Below the pieces are notes generated by a model that made no database searches, was not told the origin of the DNA, and saw only the letters and a program-made list of their open reading frames with translations. Made by a program: the position numbers and the translations under genes. This document shows positions 44,585 through 53,994 of a stretch of DNA of 64,000 nucleotides, one piece after another (the stretch's first letter is position 1; each line of letters begins with the position of its first letter). This DNA is from Kroppenstedtia sanguinis (GTDB taxonomy: Bacteria > Bacillota > Bacilli > Thermoactinomycetales > DSM-45169), in NCBI RefSeq assembly GCF_050433445.1, contig NZ_JBNPXF010000001.1, positions 124,001-188,000 on the forward strand. The letters run 5' to 3'.

Positions 44585-47536
44585 ATATACATTCAAGAAT
44601 TTGCAGATGAACTGCTGGCTCGTTTTGAGGAATTAACCTTTCGCGGGACCCGACTCTCAGACAGTATTGCAAAATCCTATAATTACAATCCAGATCGCAA
44701 CTTACTGGATCAATCCATGCGAGAACATATCCGCTCGGGAATTCAGGCCTGTCTGTCTCTGGTTCAATACTTGGAGGAGTTCGAGCTGGAATTGGATGAG
44801 GAAGAAATGAAGATGGCGATGGTAGCTTACATTCTGCACGATCTTCACAAAGAAGAGGCAGCTGCCAAGGTCGGTTCCGGTGAGTATCATGTTTCCCTGC
44901 AGGACATCGAGGAGATTAGCAAGAGATTGTGTGAAGGGTTAGCCACTCCGATTCCCCCTGCTGATTTTTTGCGGGTAGCCGGTGTATCCAGTTTCTCTAA
45001 TAAATTAGGGGATCTCAGTTTTTTGCCAGATGATTTTCGATGGTCCTATCTGCGGGACTGGGTCAAATTGATGGATCAGGCAGCTTCGATCACCGGGATC
45101 GCAGAATGTAGGGAGAAAGGAACGGTTCGTAATTTAAAACAGTTGTTGAGCCAGTTGTTACCGCCAAAGTTAGGAGAATCCCTGGCTGTTGAATTTCACT
45201 GTCTACAGGAAGTCAGAGGGATGATCACGACCCAATTGCATAATGGAATGAACCTGTTTATGAAGCAGAAAGGATTCTTTCCCTGGTTGCGCTTTGGGGA
45301 CGGTACCTTATATCTGTCATTACAACCGGACAAGCTCCCGGAAAAGAATCTCCTGGCTGAGGATCTGGTCCAGTTATTTTTCCGTTCGATCGGGGAATTT
45401 GCGGATCGACTGGATCCAGAAAAGCTCCTAGACCGTGCGACTTTCCGTTGCCAAACACTGGCCTTTATGTTGTATTCCGAACCAGAAGATTTTTCACGGT
45501 TATTTAACCAACTTTTTATGAAAAGGTCCCAAAAGGATAAACATTTTCCCGATGGGATGTTTGACGACAAAAGAATCGCTAAGTATGGGTTGGCTGAGGA
45601 TTTGGAAGGTCTCTATGAACAAATGGGCGTTGATCTCCCCTTAACAGAAGATCTGCGACAAAAATGGTTTTATACGGCGCGCTATTTTGCCGCACTACAG
45701 CGATTGATACAACGGTTGGAAGAGACGAATGGCGCTGAGGCGATCCGCTCTTTAGCTCAGTACTTGGAGCTGGATGTGGAAGAGATATTGGACAAGGTTC
45801 CGATGGAACTCCAAAGCAACAGTCGCCGTTTGGATGAAGCCATATGGCTGTCCTATCAATATCTGCAGTCAGCCACCATCAACGGGAAAACCGTCGCACA
45901 AGTTCCCGTGGAGGAATGGCGCCTTTATGTGGAAGAGCAGTCTACCCAATTCCTGTCTGGGAAAGTGACTTTGTCTCGATCCTTAGAAATCGTGAACCGA
46001 GAAATGAAGATTCAGGACGAGTTGAAGTTGTACTTCCAGGAACAGTTGATGGTTTCCTGGGAAAAAAATCGCGAGCTCCAGCTGTTGAATCAGAAAGAGT
46101 TTGTTAAGAAAAAGACACGTAGTCAAAAGAAAATCTGCAACCTTTGTAATCGACCGATCCCACCTGGGGTGGAACAAAAAGTGAAAGCACCGATTATTCA
46201 GGATGATGTGCAGGTTTTCAGTAATCGGTTATTACCCAAGGAAAACAACGTATCTGCTTTACATTGGTGTAGTATTTGTTCCTTCGAATACGTTTTGCGA
46301 CAAATTTTCGGGTTGGACAGTCCAGGGGAAAAGGGAGTTTCCCATCGCTTGTATCTGTTCGCCTTTCCTGCCCATCAATTTACAGATCTGGTGTTGGAGG
46401 AAATGGAGACGGAGCTGCAGGGGTTATTCGGCTCAATCTATGTGCACTACAGAGGAAGAATCCGAAGCGCCTGGCAAGAGCCTTATGTCCAAGGAGAAGA
46501 AGACCGGTTCCGTAATCATCTCCGTGAACATCTGCAGCGTTACAGCGAATATTTTCAGATGGAGTTGGCTGAACGGGGACGCCCACCGATCACCGGTGAT
46601 CTGTTGAAAACCAGTCCGCCGGGAAACGTGATGATGTTCACCTTCGACTGTTACAGTCAGAACGTGGAACGAACGAGGGAAGAAGCCTGGATGAAGGCCT
46701 TAACTGCGGCAGTTTCTCTACACAAGCTGTATGGATTTCGCATCATGATGACAGAAAAACCCTATCTGTTTCTCGCGGATATCCGGGACGTGCATTATGC
46801 AGTTCACTTGGATACCCCTCCTTACAAGGTGTCACGCTTGTTAGGCTCGCCGTCTGAACGAGGAACCCCCGAGTTTGTGATTCCGATTGAAAAAGTAACG
46901 GAGATGTTGTACCAGTTGGCTTGGCTCTGGGAGATGCATCAAGCGGTCCATCCCTGGGATGTGACCAAACAAACGGATAAAAACATTTCCTCCATTCTTC
47001 ATCAGTTGGAAGTCCATCCGATCCCCGGAGCTTATTACTTTAAACGGCTGTTGACGAATCAGACCTATCTGGCAGAATCTGTGGTTCATGCCTGTCGCGA
47101 GTTGAATCAAATCAAGGGGGGGTATGAAATGGGACTGGCTAAAGAGATATCCGAAGCATCACTAGCCTTGTTTGAGCCATATAGCCAAGTCAAGGGGCGT
47201 GCTCACCGTTATGAGAACCTCTTTCGCACCGTGATCGGGGGAATTAAAGAAGGGAGAGATCCCAGTGAATTGGCAGGGCAGGTGATGAAGCGCCTGGAAC
47301 GACTGGTTGGCCAACGGGTAGGAAAAGTTCATCTTCCCATCGATGTGGAGGCCGTCCAGCGTTTGGTGGAGTTGATCTATGAAGATTTCTTCATGAAAAG
47401 ATGCGGTGGCAGTCTGGCGAAGTTGAACCAGAAGCAAAATCAGGTTGCAGATGGAATCTTCTTTGAGACACATCAGATCATGCAAGCAAAATGGGCTGAG
47501 AAAAATGAACAGTCCGCATCAGAAGTCCAAATTTAG
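44585..47536 (+). CDS. cas10d: Type I-D CRISPR large subunit/nuclease Cas10d (Csc3)
   Basis: About 983 residues. In type I-D the Cas10d subunit carries the HD nuclease that Cas3 lacks. The HD motif is in VAYILHDLHKEEAA (His85-Asp86 counted from 44585), with an earlier conserved His in REHIRSG. A zinc-binding pair (CNLC near residue 518, CSIC near 562) follows. No GGDD polymerase motif was seen. The frame is open upstream of the first ATG (44717) and codes for a plausible IQEFADELLARFEELTFRGT. AGGAGGTGAGAAGAG stands just before an in-frame ATA at 44585, with no ATG, GTG or TTG there. The start codon is thus unusual, or a mutation has removed it. Confidence 0.9.
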   Translation: MYIQEFADELLARFEELTFRGTRLSDSIAKSYNYNPDRNLLDQSMREHIRSGIQACLSLVQYLEEFELELDEEEMKMAMVAYILHDLHKEEAAAKVGSGEYHVSLQDIEEISKRLCEGLATPIPPADFLRVAGVSSFSNKLGDLSFLPDDFRWSYLRDWVKLMDQAASITGIAECREKGTVRNLKQLLSQLLPPKLGESLAVEFHCLQEVRGMITTQLHNGMNLFMKQKGFFPWLRFGDGTLYLSLQPDKLPEKNLLAEDLVQLFFRSIGEFADRLDPEKLLDRATFRCQTLAFMLYSEPEDFSRLFNQLFMKRSQKDKHFPDGMFDDKRIAKYGLAEDLEGLYEQMGVDLPLTEDLRQKWFYTARYFAALQRLIQRLEETNGAEAIRSLAQYLELDVEEILDKVPMELQSNSRRLDEAIWLSYQYLQSATINGKTVAQVPVEEWRLYVEEQSTQFLSGKVTLSRSLEIVNREMKIQDELKLYFQEQLMVSWEKNRELQLLNQKEFVKKKTRSQKKICNLCNRPIPPGVEQKVKAPIIQDDVQVFSNRLLPKENNVSALHWCSICSFEYVLRQIFGLDSPGEKGVSHRLYLFAFPAHQFTDLVLEEMETELQGLFGSIYVHYRGRIRSAWQEPYVQGEEDRFRNHLREHLQRYSEYFQMELAERGRPPITGDLLKTSPPGNVMMFTFDCYSQNVERTREEAWMKALTAAVSLHKLYGFRIMMTEKPYLFLADIRDVHYAVHLDTPPYKVSRLLGSPSERGTPEFVIPIEKVTEMLYQLAWLWEMHQAVHPWDVTKQTDKNISSILHQLEVHPIPGAYYFKRLLTNQTYLAESVVHACRELNQIKGGYEMGLAKEISEASLALFEPYSQVKGRAHRYENLFRTVIGGIKEGRDPSELAGQVMKRLERLVGQRVGKVHLPIDVEAVQRLVELIYEDFFMKRCGGSLAKLNQKQNQVADGIFFETHQIMQAKWAEKNEQSASEVQI

Positions 47537-47548
47537 GAGGATGAGAAA

Positions 47549-48529
47549 ATGGAAACGACGGCAGTGAAGTGGCAGGATTCAGAAGCAAAGAAAATTTTGG
47601 ATCAGCATTTGTTGAAAGAGGTTCCTCGATCCCCTCAACGGATGTGTGCAAGTGTAGTCGTCCTGAGAGAGTTTCAATCCACAGCGGTATTAACAACTGA
47701 AGGACAGATTTTGGATGTTGAAATGGTGCGAAGTGGAGTCGATCAAGAACAGCTCACTTCCCGGGTGGTTTTGCAAAAGAGAAAACAGATTGCCCCCGAG
47801 CGTCGTACCGGTCGCGCCTTTTACCGGTCTTACACAGAAAATGAGAGTTGCGATTATATGAATGAGATGTGCGGGAAGTGCCCGGACTGTCTGATTTATG
47901 GTTTTGCTGCGACGAAGGGAGAAGGGGCACAGCGCTCTCGGGTGTTGACGGACACGGGTTTTGCCATTCGCTCCTATGAAGGGATGCAACGTTCCATCAC
48001 CTTGAACGCCATTCAAGATACCACCGCAGGGGGGATTTCCGGGAGTGCCTTTGCCGAGCGAGAGCATATCCGGCCGCAAGTTTTTTTCCCTACAGTGGAG
48101 ACGTTGGTGGATGTGACACCCGCCGAGTTCGTCTATGTCCTTCGCAATATTTTGACCACGACGCGTTACGGTGGCGAGAGTAGTCGCCAAGGATCGGTAG
48201 CCAACCACCCAGTCGCGCTGTTTTTCGGCAGAGGCGAGCTGATGTCGAATCTGGCTTTAACTCAACATGTATATGATCGTTTATACGAACAAGTGGGTGA
48301 ATCCATCAACGAATCTCCATTAAACCGCTCGGATGTGGAACAGGCGATTCGTGAGACGATCAAAGAACAATCGGAGCAAGCCTATTTTCCCATTCAACTG
48401 TATGAAGGTGAAGAACTTCAGTCTTTTCTGACCAGTCTGCGCGGTCTTTGGCGTAATGAGGAGGAGTGCGAGGCGTGGCAAACCGAGCTGGAAAAAGACC
48501 ATCAAACCTACCTGCAAAATCTGAAATAG
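47549..48529 (+). CDS. csc2: Type I-D Cascade backbone protein Csc2 (Cas7d)
   Basis: 326 residues; ATG behind AGGAGGATGAGAAA. Csc2 polymerises along the crRNA. Hallmark segments: RRTGRAFYRSYTENES, MCGKCPDCLIYGFAATKGEG (zinc region) and TTTRYGGESSRQGSVANHPV. It is 12 bases after cas10d and three bases before csc1, within one operon. Confidence 0.95.
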   Translation: METTAVKWQDSEAKKILDQHLLKEVPRSPQRMCASVVVLREFQSTAVLTTEGQILDVEMVRSGVDQEQLTSRVVLQKRKQIAPERRTGRAFYRSYTENESCDYMNEMCGKCPDCLIYGFAATKGEGAQRSRVLTDTGFAIRSYEGMQRSITLNAIQDTTAGGISGSAFAEREHIRPQVFFPTVETLVDVTPAEFVYVLRNILTTTRYGGESSRQGSVANHPVALFFGRGELMSNLALTQHVYDRLYEQVGESINESPLNRSDVEQAIRETIKEQSEQAYFPIQLYEGEELQSFLTSLRGLWRNEEECEAWQTELEKDHQTYLQNLK

Positions 48530-48531
48530 AG

Positions 48532-49185
48532 ATGCACTTCGCTTACTCCATTCAGATCGAAATGGAAGACTATCTGTTTTTTGCCAGTATGGAAAAGGGG
48601 AAGGTCGCCGAGACGGCCTCCCTGATCCATAATTATGCGCTGGCCTATGGACTAGGCTGGAGCGCCTCCCCTTATTATCACGGGCAACAAGCTCCTGCCT
48701 ATGCCCAACAACTACAACCATTGAATGACGGTGGGATGTATATCTATCCGGCGTCGCCGCTTCAAGTCACCCATCGCCTGATGCAGTACAACACCACTAC
48801 CGAGTCTATCTATATGGTGCGGGGGCAAAGTTTGGGTTATCCGAACTGGGGATTTATCCGTTGTATTCGACCCGGTTCCATCTTTCAGACCTATGCGTTG
48901 ACGCAAGAGCCTGTAAAGTTTCCTGAACGGATTCGGCTAGGGAAATGGATGAGTCAAGCGCGATTGACTGTCCAGGAATGCCGGGTTAAAAAAGCGACAG
49001 GTACACGCTGCTCCCATCTGATCAATGTGCAGGATCTAACGGAGATTCCGACCTACTTTTCCACTTTGTATAATCTGTTGCCAACCCGATTGATTGCTCA
49101 GGTGGAGTGGGAGAATGCGGTGCCTGGGTATCAGGTAGGGGATGTCTTTCTGCCCCAGTCCAGTTTTTGGGGGAATCCAGCATGA
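48532..49185 (+). CDS. csc1: Type I-D Cascade protein Csc1 (Cas5d)
   Basis: 217 residues from the ATG at 48532, three bases after the csc2 stop. It caps the 5' handle of crRNA and helps PAM recognition in type I-D. Segments include MHFAYSIQIEMEDYLFFASM, YALAYGLGWS and YPNWGFIRCIRPGS. There is no clear ribosome binding site, so translation is probably coupled to csc2. The stop overlaps the cas3 start (ATGA). Confidence 0.92.
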   Translation: MHFAYSIQIEMEDYLFFASMEKGKVAETASLIHNYALAYGLGWSASPYYHGQQAPAYAQQLQPLNDGGMYIYPASPLQVTHRLMQYNTTTESIYMVRGQSLGYPNWGFIRCIRPGSIFQTYALTQEPVKFPERIRLGKWMSQARLTVQECRVKKATGTRCSHLINVQDLTEIPTYFSTLYNLLPTRLIAQVEWENAVPGYQVGDVFLPQSSFWGNPA

Positions 49186-51287
49186 TCCTTAACATCCAGG
49201 AAGCCAGCGCTCAAACCTACCAGGTTCCCTTTATCGATGGGATTCATCCTTATGCCCATCAAGTGGTTCAATTGCGTTTGATCCAAGAAACTCTCCAGGG
49301 GAAAAAGCAAAGCATCATCTGGAATCAGGCCATGACGGGAGCGGGCAAAACCCTTGCCAATTATAGTCCATTGACAAAGGTGCCCCGCTCTCGGGCCCTG
49401 GGAGTTTATCCGGTCAATGAACTGATCAAAGATCAATTTCATTCAGTTCAGGCGGGAGTTCCCATGAAACATTGGGAGGAAGTGGCTGTATGGACAGCAG
49501 AAAAGCTGCGTATGGACCGGCGCCAGGGAGAGACCAAGATCGACCAGATTTATCGGATGACAAGTCCCTATTACCGAGCGATTCTCACCAATCCGGATCA
49601 TCTGATGTTGATTGCCCAAGAGCGGTTATATTCCTTTAAAAAGGGAGACGCTGTTCAGCCCTTTTATCGCCTGGCAGAATACAATCTGCAGATTTTTGAC
49701 GAATTTCATTTGTATGATATCGCTCAAGTAAACTTCCTCGCCCAATGGATGGCTCTGTTAACGTCCCTGTTTCCGCAAAAGGCTTATGCATTTCTTCTGT
49801 CATCTGCTACACCGCGTTCCGAGTTTTTCCGCTTGGCAGAAGGAATGAATCTGGAAATTCGCAGTGTGCAGGAGGAAATTGAGAATTGGTTGCAATCGGA
49901 ACAACCTGTGGAAGCAGGGGAACGCATCTATTTGGAGCCTTTGACCTTGCGACTGCAGCCCGCGAATCTGCAACGCTGGGATACCAGCGAGCAAATCCTG
50001 CAGGAATGGGATGAAGTGGAATCCTATCTGCGGGAGTGGCCCCAAGCGAAAGGATTAATCATTCTGGACTCCATTCACGAAGCTCAGGTACTGGCAAGGG
50101 CTTTGCGGGAGAAAGGATATGATGTAGGAGAGGTTCACGGGTTGTCTGATCGTATGCACAGTCGAGAAGCTTTAGCTCAACCGATTACGGTGGCAACCGC
50201 TACCGTAGAAGTGGGAGTGGATTTTCAAGGAGAGATTCGCAAAGATTTTCTTTTGTTTGAAGCGAGAAATGCGGGCAGTTTTATGCAACGCATGGGACGG
50301 ATTGGCCGGGGGAGCCGGTTACACCCCGACCCACCTCTGCAGGTTTGGGCCTATGTGCCAGCATATGTAGAGGCGCAAATCAAGGAATTAGTCGATGACG
50401 AGATCTCAAGGGAAGAATTGCAATCCGCAGTCACTGCGGCTTATCAAGGATACCAGAATTTTTTCCCTTATCTCGAAAAAGTGGGCGGCATCAATCTGAT
50501 CCATGGTTACCATTTGGCGCGACGGCATCACATGGACCGGGAGCAAAACCAAGTACTGCAACGTTTGCAAGAGATTGTCGAGGACATGTACCATTTGGGT
50601 TTTCAAGAACAGGAGCATCAATATCTAGATTGGAAACGAAAAAAGATGGTGGAGCCGGTCTTAAGTTTTCGCGGACAAAACTCCCTGGAGCATCAATTGG
50701 AACGCCACAGGGATGAGGAAGAAGGAGATACCTTCTACCCGGAGATCTGGTTCTGGGATGAAACCGCACAGGATCAACCGCTGAAAAAATACGATTATCA
50801 ATTTGTACTTCGACGAAGAACGGTTCAATTTATTACTAAGGAAGAGATGGCGGAAAGATTGCGACGTCACTTTACTGGAGAAGAACAGAAGCAGTGGCTG
50901 GAAACTTTAAAAAAGGATCGTGTGCTAGGATATGCAGTGGCCACAGGGGTACGGGAAAAACCAGCAAAGCTTTACTGGAGAATTCCCCCCACTGCCGCTT
51001 ATCAAACGGAAAAGCTGGTTCGCATCGGACGGCTTCAGCTACGGTCCGATGATCCGATACTGGATGAACAGCTCCAAGATTTGTTCCTGGGAAGTAGCCC
51101 AAAGACATGGATTGTTTATATGATCAAGAGATCTGTAGGAGAAGTGACGGATCAATTACGACTTCCCCCAATGTTTCGGCTGCATGCTGCGAAAACCCGG
51201 CAGGGAGCGGATTGGAGTCTAGCCTTTAACGTGGATGCTTTTAAATTGTGGAGCGTATGGAATCGGGGAGAAAGTGTGGTGCAATGA
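49182..51287 (+). CDS. cas3: Type I-D Cas3 helicase without HD domain
   Basis: 701 residues from the ATG at 49182 in a four-base overlap with csc1. Superfamily 2 helicase: motif I MTGAGKTLANYSPL, motif II IFDEFHLYD (DEFH), motif III LLSSATPRS, motif V ATATVEVGVDFQG, motif VI FMQRMGRIGRGSR. No HD nuclease domain is attached, as expected for type I-D, where that activity is in Cas10d. The stop overlaps the cas4 start. Confidence 0.95.
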   Translation: MILNIQEASAQTYQVPFIDGIHPYAHQVVQLRLIQETLQGKKQSIIWNQAMTGAGKTLANYSPLTKVPRSRALGVYPVNELIKDQFHSVQAGVPMKHWEEVAVWTAEKLRMDRRQGETKIDQIYRMTSPYYRAILTNPDHLMLIAQERLYSFKKGDAVQPFYRLAEYNLQIFDEFHLYDIAQVNFLAQWMALLTSLFPQKAYAFLLSSATPRSEFFRLAEGMNLEIRSVQEEIENWLQSEQPVEAGERIYLEPLTLRLQPANLQRWDTSEQILQEWDEVESYLREWPQAKGLIILDSIHEAQVLARALREKGYDVGEVHGLSDRMHSREALAQPITVATATVEVGVDFQGEIRKDFLLFEARNAGSFMQRMGRIGRGSRLHPDPPLQVWAYVPAYVEAQIKELVDDEISREELQSAVTAAYQGYQNFFPYLEKVGGINLIHGYHLARRHHMDREQNQVLQRLQEIVEDMYHLGFQEQEHQYLDWKRKKMVEPVLSFRGQNSLEHQLERHRDEEEGDTFYPEIWFWDETAQDQPLKKYDYQFVLRRRTVQFITKEEMAERLRRHFTGEEQKQWLETLKKDRVLGYAVATGVREKPAKLYWRIPPTAAYQTEKLVRIGRLQLRSDDPILDEQLQDLFLGSSPKTWIVYMIKRSVGEVTDQLRLPPMFRLHAAKTRQGADWSLAFNVDAFKLWSVWNRGESVVQ

Positions 51288-51898
51288 TCATGCCAACTGA
51301 GTTCCCCTGGGTAGAAGCCCATGCTATCAACACTTACGCCTACTGTCCACGGCGTTGTTATTACGAGTATGTGGAACGAGTGTTTTATCATAATCTCTAC
51401 ACCGTACATGGGAAACTTCTGCATCAACATGCGGATCGACCTGGACAAGAATATCGTGGGGAACGGCAATTGATTCGTTCCCTATTTTTCCGATCTGAAG
51501 CGCTAGGTTTGGTGGCAAGATGTGACATCGTCGAGGAAGAGAACGGCGAAATCTATCCCGTAGAATATAAACGCGGAAAAATGGCGGATTGGGAAAATAA
51601 TGATATGCAACTGTGTGCCCAGGCACTACTCCTTGAAGAGTATATGGGATTCTCGGTTTCTACCGGCTACCTATTTTTCTATGGGTCCCAACGTCGGTTA
51701 CAGGTGGATCTGGATGCAGATTTGAGAAAGAAAACTCTGAATGTGATTGAATCGATCCGTGAGCTCTATCAAAAATCCACACCACCGGATGGCATTGATG
51801 AGTGGTCCCGTTGTAAACATTGCAGCATGGTGGATTATTGCTTACCCCAAGATCGCAAAAAATTGAGAGGGAAAATTCAGTGGGAACGTTTTATTTGA
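51284..51898 (+). CDS. cas4: CRISPR adaptation nuclease Cas4
   Basis: 204 residues from the ATG at 51284. RecB-like nuclease that trims pre-spacers and checks the PAM. First cluster Cys pair in YCPRRCYYEYV, nuclease Asp in ARCDIVEE and catalytic EYKRGK, then the other cysteines in RCKHCSMVDYC, so the iron-sulfur site is complete. It overlaps cas1 by 19 bases. Confidence 0.95.
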   Translation: MIMPTEFPWVEAHAINTYAYCPRRCYYEYVERVFYHNLYTVHGKLLHQHADRPGQEYRGERQLIRSLFFRSEALGLVARCDIVEEENGEIYPVEYKRGKMADWENNDMQLCAQALLLEEYMGFSVSTGYLFFYGSQRRLQVDLDADLRKKTLNVIESIRELYQKSTPPDGIDEWSRCKHCSMVDYCLPQDRKKLRGKIQWERFI

Positions 51899-52875
51899 CC
51901 GAACCCTATTGTTTTGTCCGTAAAGAGTCCGAACGATTGAGGATTTATAAGGATCGTACATTGATCAAAGAGATTCGTGTCCATGACTTTGCCAGAATGT
52001 TTATTCATGAGTCCTCTACCCTCACGACCGATGCGCTACATTTACTGGCTGAAAAGGGCATAGATGTCGTATACTTTGCCGGGAATCGGATGGTAGGGCG
52101 GTTTGTCGGGACTGAAAATAAAAATGTTCGCTTACGGATTGCTCAAGTGGAAGCCCATTTATCTGAAGAAAAGAGCCTATATATTGCACGCCACATGGTT
52201 TTGGCGAAACTGAAAAACACCCGAACCAGTCTCCTGCGATTTGCACGTCGTCGTCAATTGGTTTTAGATACAGAAATCGATGATTTCAAACAGGCGATGG
52301 AGCAATGTTTGTCAGCTACAGACCTGGATCAATTACGGGGGATCGAAGGGATGGCTGCCAAAAAATATTTTCAAGCCTTCCCGGCTCTGCTGGATCCTAA
52401 AAGCGGATTTTCCTTTTCGGGAAGAAGTCGCCGCCCGGCCAGAGATCCGATCAACTCCCTTTTAAATTACGGTTATGCCCTACTGCGTGGGGAAATCACA
52501 GGTGCATTGCAGGCAGCGGGACTGGATCCCTACATTGGCTTTCTCCACAGGGAACGGTATGGACGGGAATCCTTGGCTTTGGACTTGATGGAAGAATTTC
52601 GCTCGATTCTGGTAGATAATCTGGTGATCAAGATCGTGAATCAAGGGACTTTGAAAATGAAAGATTTCCACGAAAATGAGGGAGAACCACGTCTGAAAGA
52701 GGAGGCTCGTAAGCGTTTTTTGCAGATCTATGATGCCCGTTGTCATGATGAAGTGTTCCATGAACTTTTGATGAGAAGAATGAGCTACCGGGAAGTATTA
52801 CACAGACAAGCCATCTTATTAGCTAAATACATCAAAGGAGAAACCGAAGAGTACTATCCGTTTTTAGCCAAGTAG
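51880..52875 (+). CDS. cas1: CRISPR integrase Cas1
   Basis: 331 residues from the GTG at 51880, placed behind GAGAGG. Metal-dependent spacer integrase. Active-site regions: GIEGMAAKKYFQAFP (Glu), YIGFLHRERYGRESLALDLMEEFR (His and Asp/Glu). N-terminal beta-sandwich is present (TLIKEIRVHDFARMFIHES). It lies within cas4-cas1-cas2 and should act at the many leaders in this locus. Confidence 0.96.
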   Translation: MGTFYLTEPYCFVRKESERLRIYKDRTLIKEIRVHDFARMFIHESSTLTTDALHLLAEKGIDVVYFAGNRMVGRFVGTENKNVRLRIAQVEAHLSEEKSLYIARHMVLAKLKNTRTSLLRFARRRQLVLDTEIDDFKQAMEQCLSATDLDQLRGIEGMAAKKYFQAFPALLDPKSGFSFSGRSRRPARDPINSLLNYGYALLRGEITGALQAAGLDPYIGFLHRERYGRESLALDLMEEFRSILVDNLVIKIVNQGTLKMKDFHENEGEPRLKEEARKRFLQIYDARCHDEVFHELLMRRMSYREVLHRQAILLAKYIKGETEEYYPFLAK

Positions 52876-52878
52876 GAG

Positions 52879-53163
52879 GTGAGATCCATCAAGCGGATTG
52901 TCAGCTATGATATTGGCAATGACCGGAGACGAACCCAAGTGTTTAAGTTGTTAAAGGACCGTGGACAGTGGATCCAATACTCTGTCTTTGAAATCGATTG
53001 TGAAGAGAAGGATTGGTTGCAGTTAGAGTTTCTCCTTCGGGGAATGATTCGAGAGAAGGATTCCCTGTGTGTGTATACCCTCTGCCAATCCTGTTGCCAA
53101 CGAGCCTATTACACAGGCGGATTACGCTATCGCTTGGAAGAAGAACAAAATCATATTCTTTAA
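52879..53163 (+). CDS. cas2: CRISPR integrase partner Cas2
   Basis: 91-94 residues. Ferredoxin-like dimer that bridges Cas1. The conserved start is RIVSYDIGNDRRRTQVFKLL; the C-terminus has a Cys-rich CVYTLCQSCCQRAYY. Start is unclear. The GTG at 52879 lies inside the AGGAGGTGAG ribosome binding site, while an in-frame ATC at 52888 has the right eight-base distance and would give IKRIVSYDI. Last gene of the cas operon; no terminator was seen after it. Confidence 0.93.
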   Translation: MRSIKRIVSYDIGNDRRRTQVFKLLKDRGQWIQYSVFEIDCEEKDWLQLEFLLRGMIREKDSLCVYTLCQSCCQRAYYTGGLRYRLEEEQNHIL

Positions 53164-53249
53164 GCCAAGATCCTATTTTCCGAACACCCACCGCTGGGGT
53201 CGGAACCGGAGGGTGTTCGGAAAATGCTATTTCAATAAAAACCTCATGG
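53164..53249 (+). repeat. Remnant of a CRISPR leader (5' part)
   Basis: TTTTCCGAACACCC at 53175 and GGGTGTTCGGAAAATG near 53213-53226 flank a GC-rich centre, as in the intact leaders. The following leader blocks are missing. Confidence 0.6.
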
Positions 53250-53252
53250 GAT

Positions 53253-53350
53253 CAACGCACCTCAATCAGAGGATTGAACCAACTACCAAATCATCTTTCC
53301 GAGCCTTAGTCAAGCAATTACGCCAAACACCTTCGTATGAGGATGAAAAC
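53253..53350 (+). CRISPR. Two degenerate repeats around one spacer
   Basis: The first decayed repeat (ACGCACCTCAATCAGAGGAT then TGAAC, ending near 53278) keeps the CCTC/GAGG stem. The second (CGCCAAACACCTTCGTATGA then GGATGAAAAC, ending near 53350) has a weakened stem. About 38 bases lie between. A further ATTGAAATGAGGAG scrap is at 53396. The arrangement resembles a solitary pseudo-repeat/spacer/pseudo-repeat unit. Confidence 0.6.
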
Positions 53351-53475
53351 CGAGGAAGTCTCGGCCTGCAAGTATTTTCTCGATTCACAATCACCCATTG
53401 AAATGAGGAGCTCACCATTTGAATGGGGATGTAGTTCACTAGATGAATAAATCATCATGTTAGAGGTGGAAGCTA

Positions 53476-53994
53476 TTGTCTATTTTCTATACGATCCAAA
53501 CCAAGGAAGCATGGATTCAATTTCAAAAAGATGGCTATTTAGTAGGGTCCAAAGAATATGTTTGGGATGAATTCCTTGAACATTACCATTGGATGATGAA
53601 ACAGATGACCATACGTTTGCCTCGATATAAAGGTGAATATCCCATCTGGCTATATACGCAATTTCCAGATCATTATCGCTATAGCGGGAGGGCTGGCTTG
53701 GCATGTGTTCTATTGGAAGTGGAGCTTCAGGCGGAAGATGTGTTAATCTCCGATTTCGAAGTTTGGCATTGTGTGTTAAATCATTGGTATGCTCTTTGGG
53801 ATCATGAAGATGAAGATCATCCGCCTCTTTCCATGGAAGAGTCCTGGGAACGGATTTTTGAATTGGAACGATTGCAATCAGATCCTATGTGGGAAACAAG
53901 CACTCCCATGTATCAAGGAGTAACGGGCAAAATTCCGATCGACCAAGTGCGATCTGTAACAGAGTTCATCGCAGAAGAAGAAGACCTGGACTAA
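53476..53994 (+). CDS. DUF3841 family protein
   Basis: 172 residues; TTG start behind AGAGGTGGAAGCTA. Begins SIFYTIQTKEAWIQFQKDGY and contains RYSGRAGLACVLLEVELQAE and DVLISDFEVWHCVLNHWY, as in DUF3841 proteins. Mostly soluble, acidic, ending EEEDLD. Function unknown. It stands between cas2 and array 4, with leader fragments on both sides (53175-53226 and 53995-54062), so it appears to sit in a broken array module. Confidence 0.8.
   Translation: MSIFYTIQTKEAWIQFQKDGYLVGSKEYVWDEFLEHYHWMMKQMTIRLPRYKGEYPIWLYTQFPDHYRYSGRAGLACVLLEVELQAEDVLISDFEVWHCVLNHWYALWDHEDEDHPPLSMEESWERIFELERLQSDPMWETSTPMYQGVTGKIPIDQVRSVTEFIAEEEDLD

Noticed and set aside
44585..53163. Type I-B or type III assignment for the CRISPR system
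   Set aside because: The Cas10-like protein has an HD motif but no GGDD and no Csm/Cmr partners. Csc1, Csc2 and an HD-less Cas3 are diagnostic for type I-D; no Cas8b was found.
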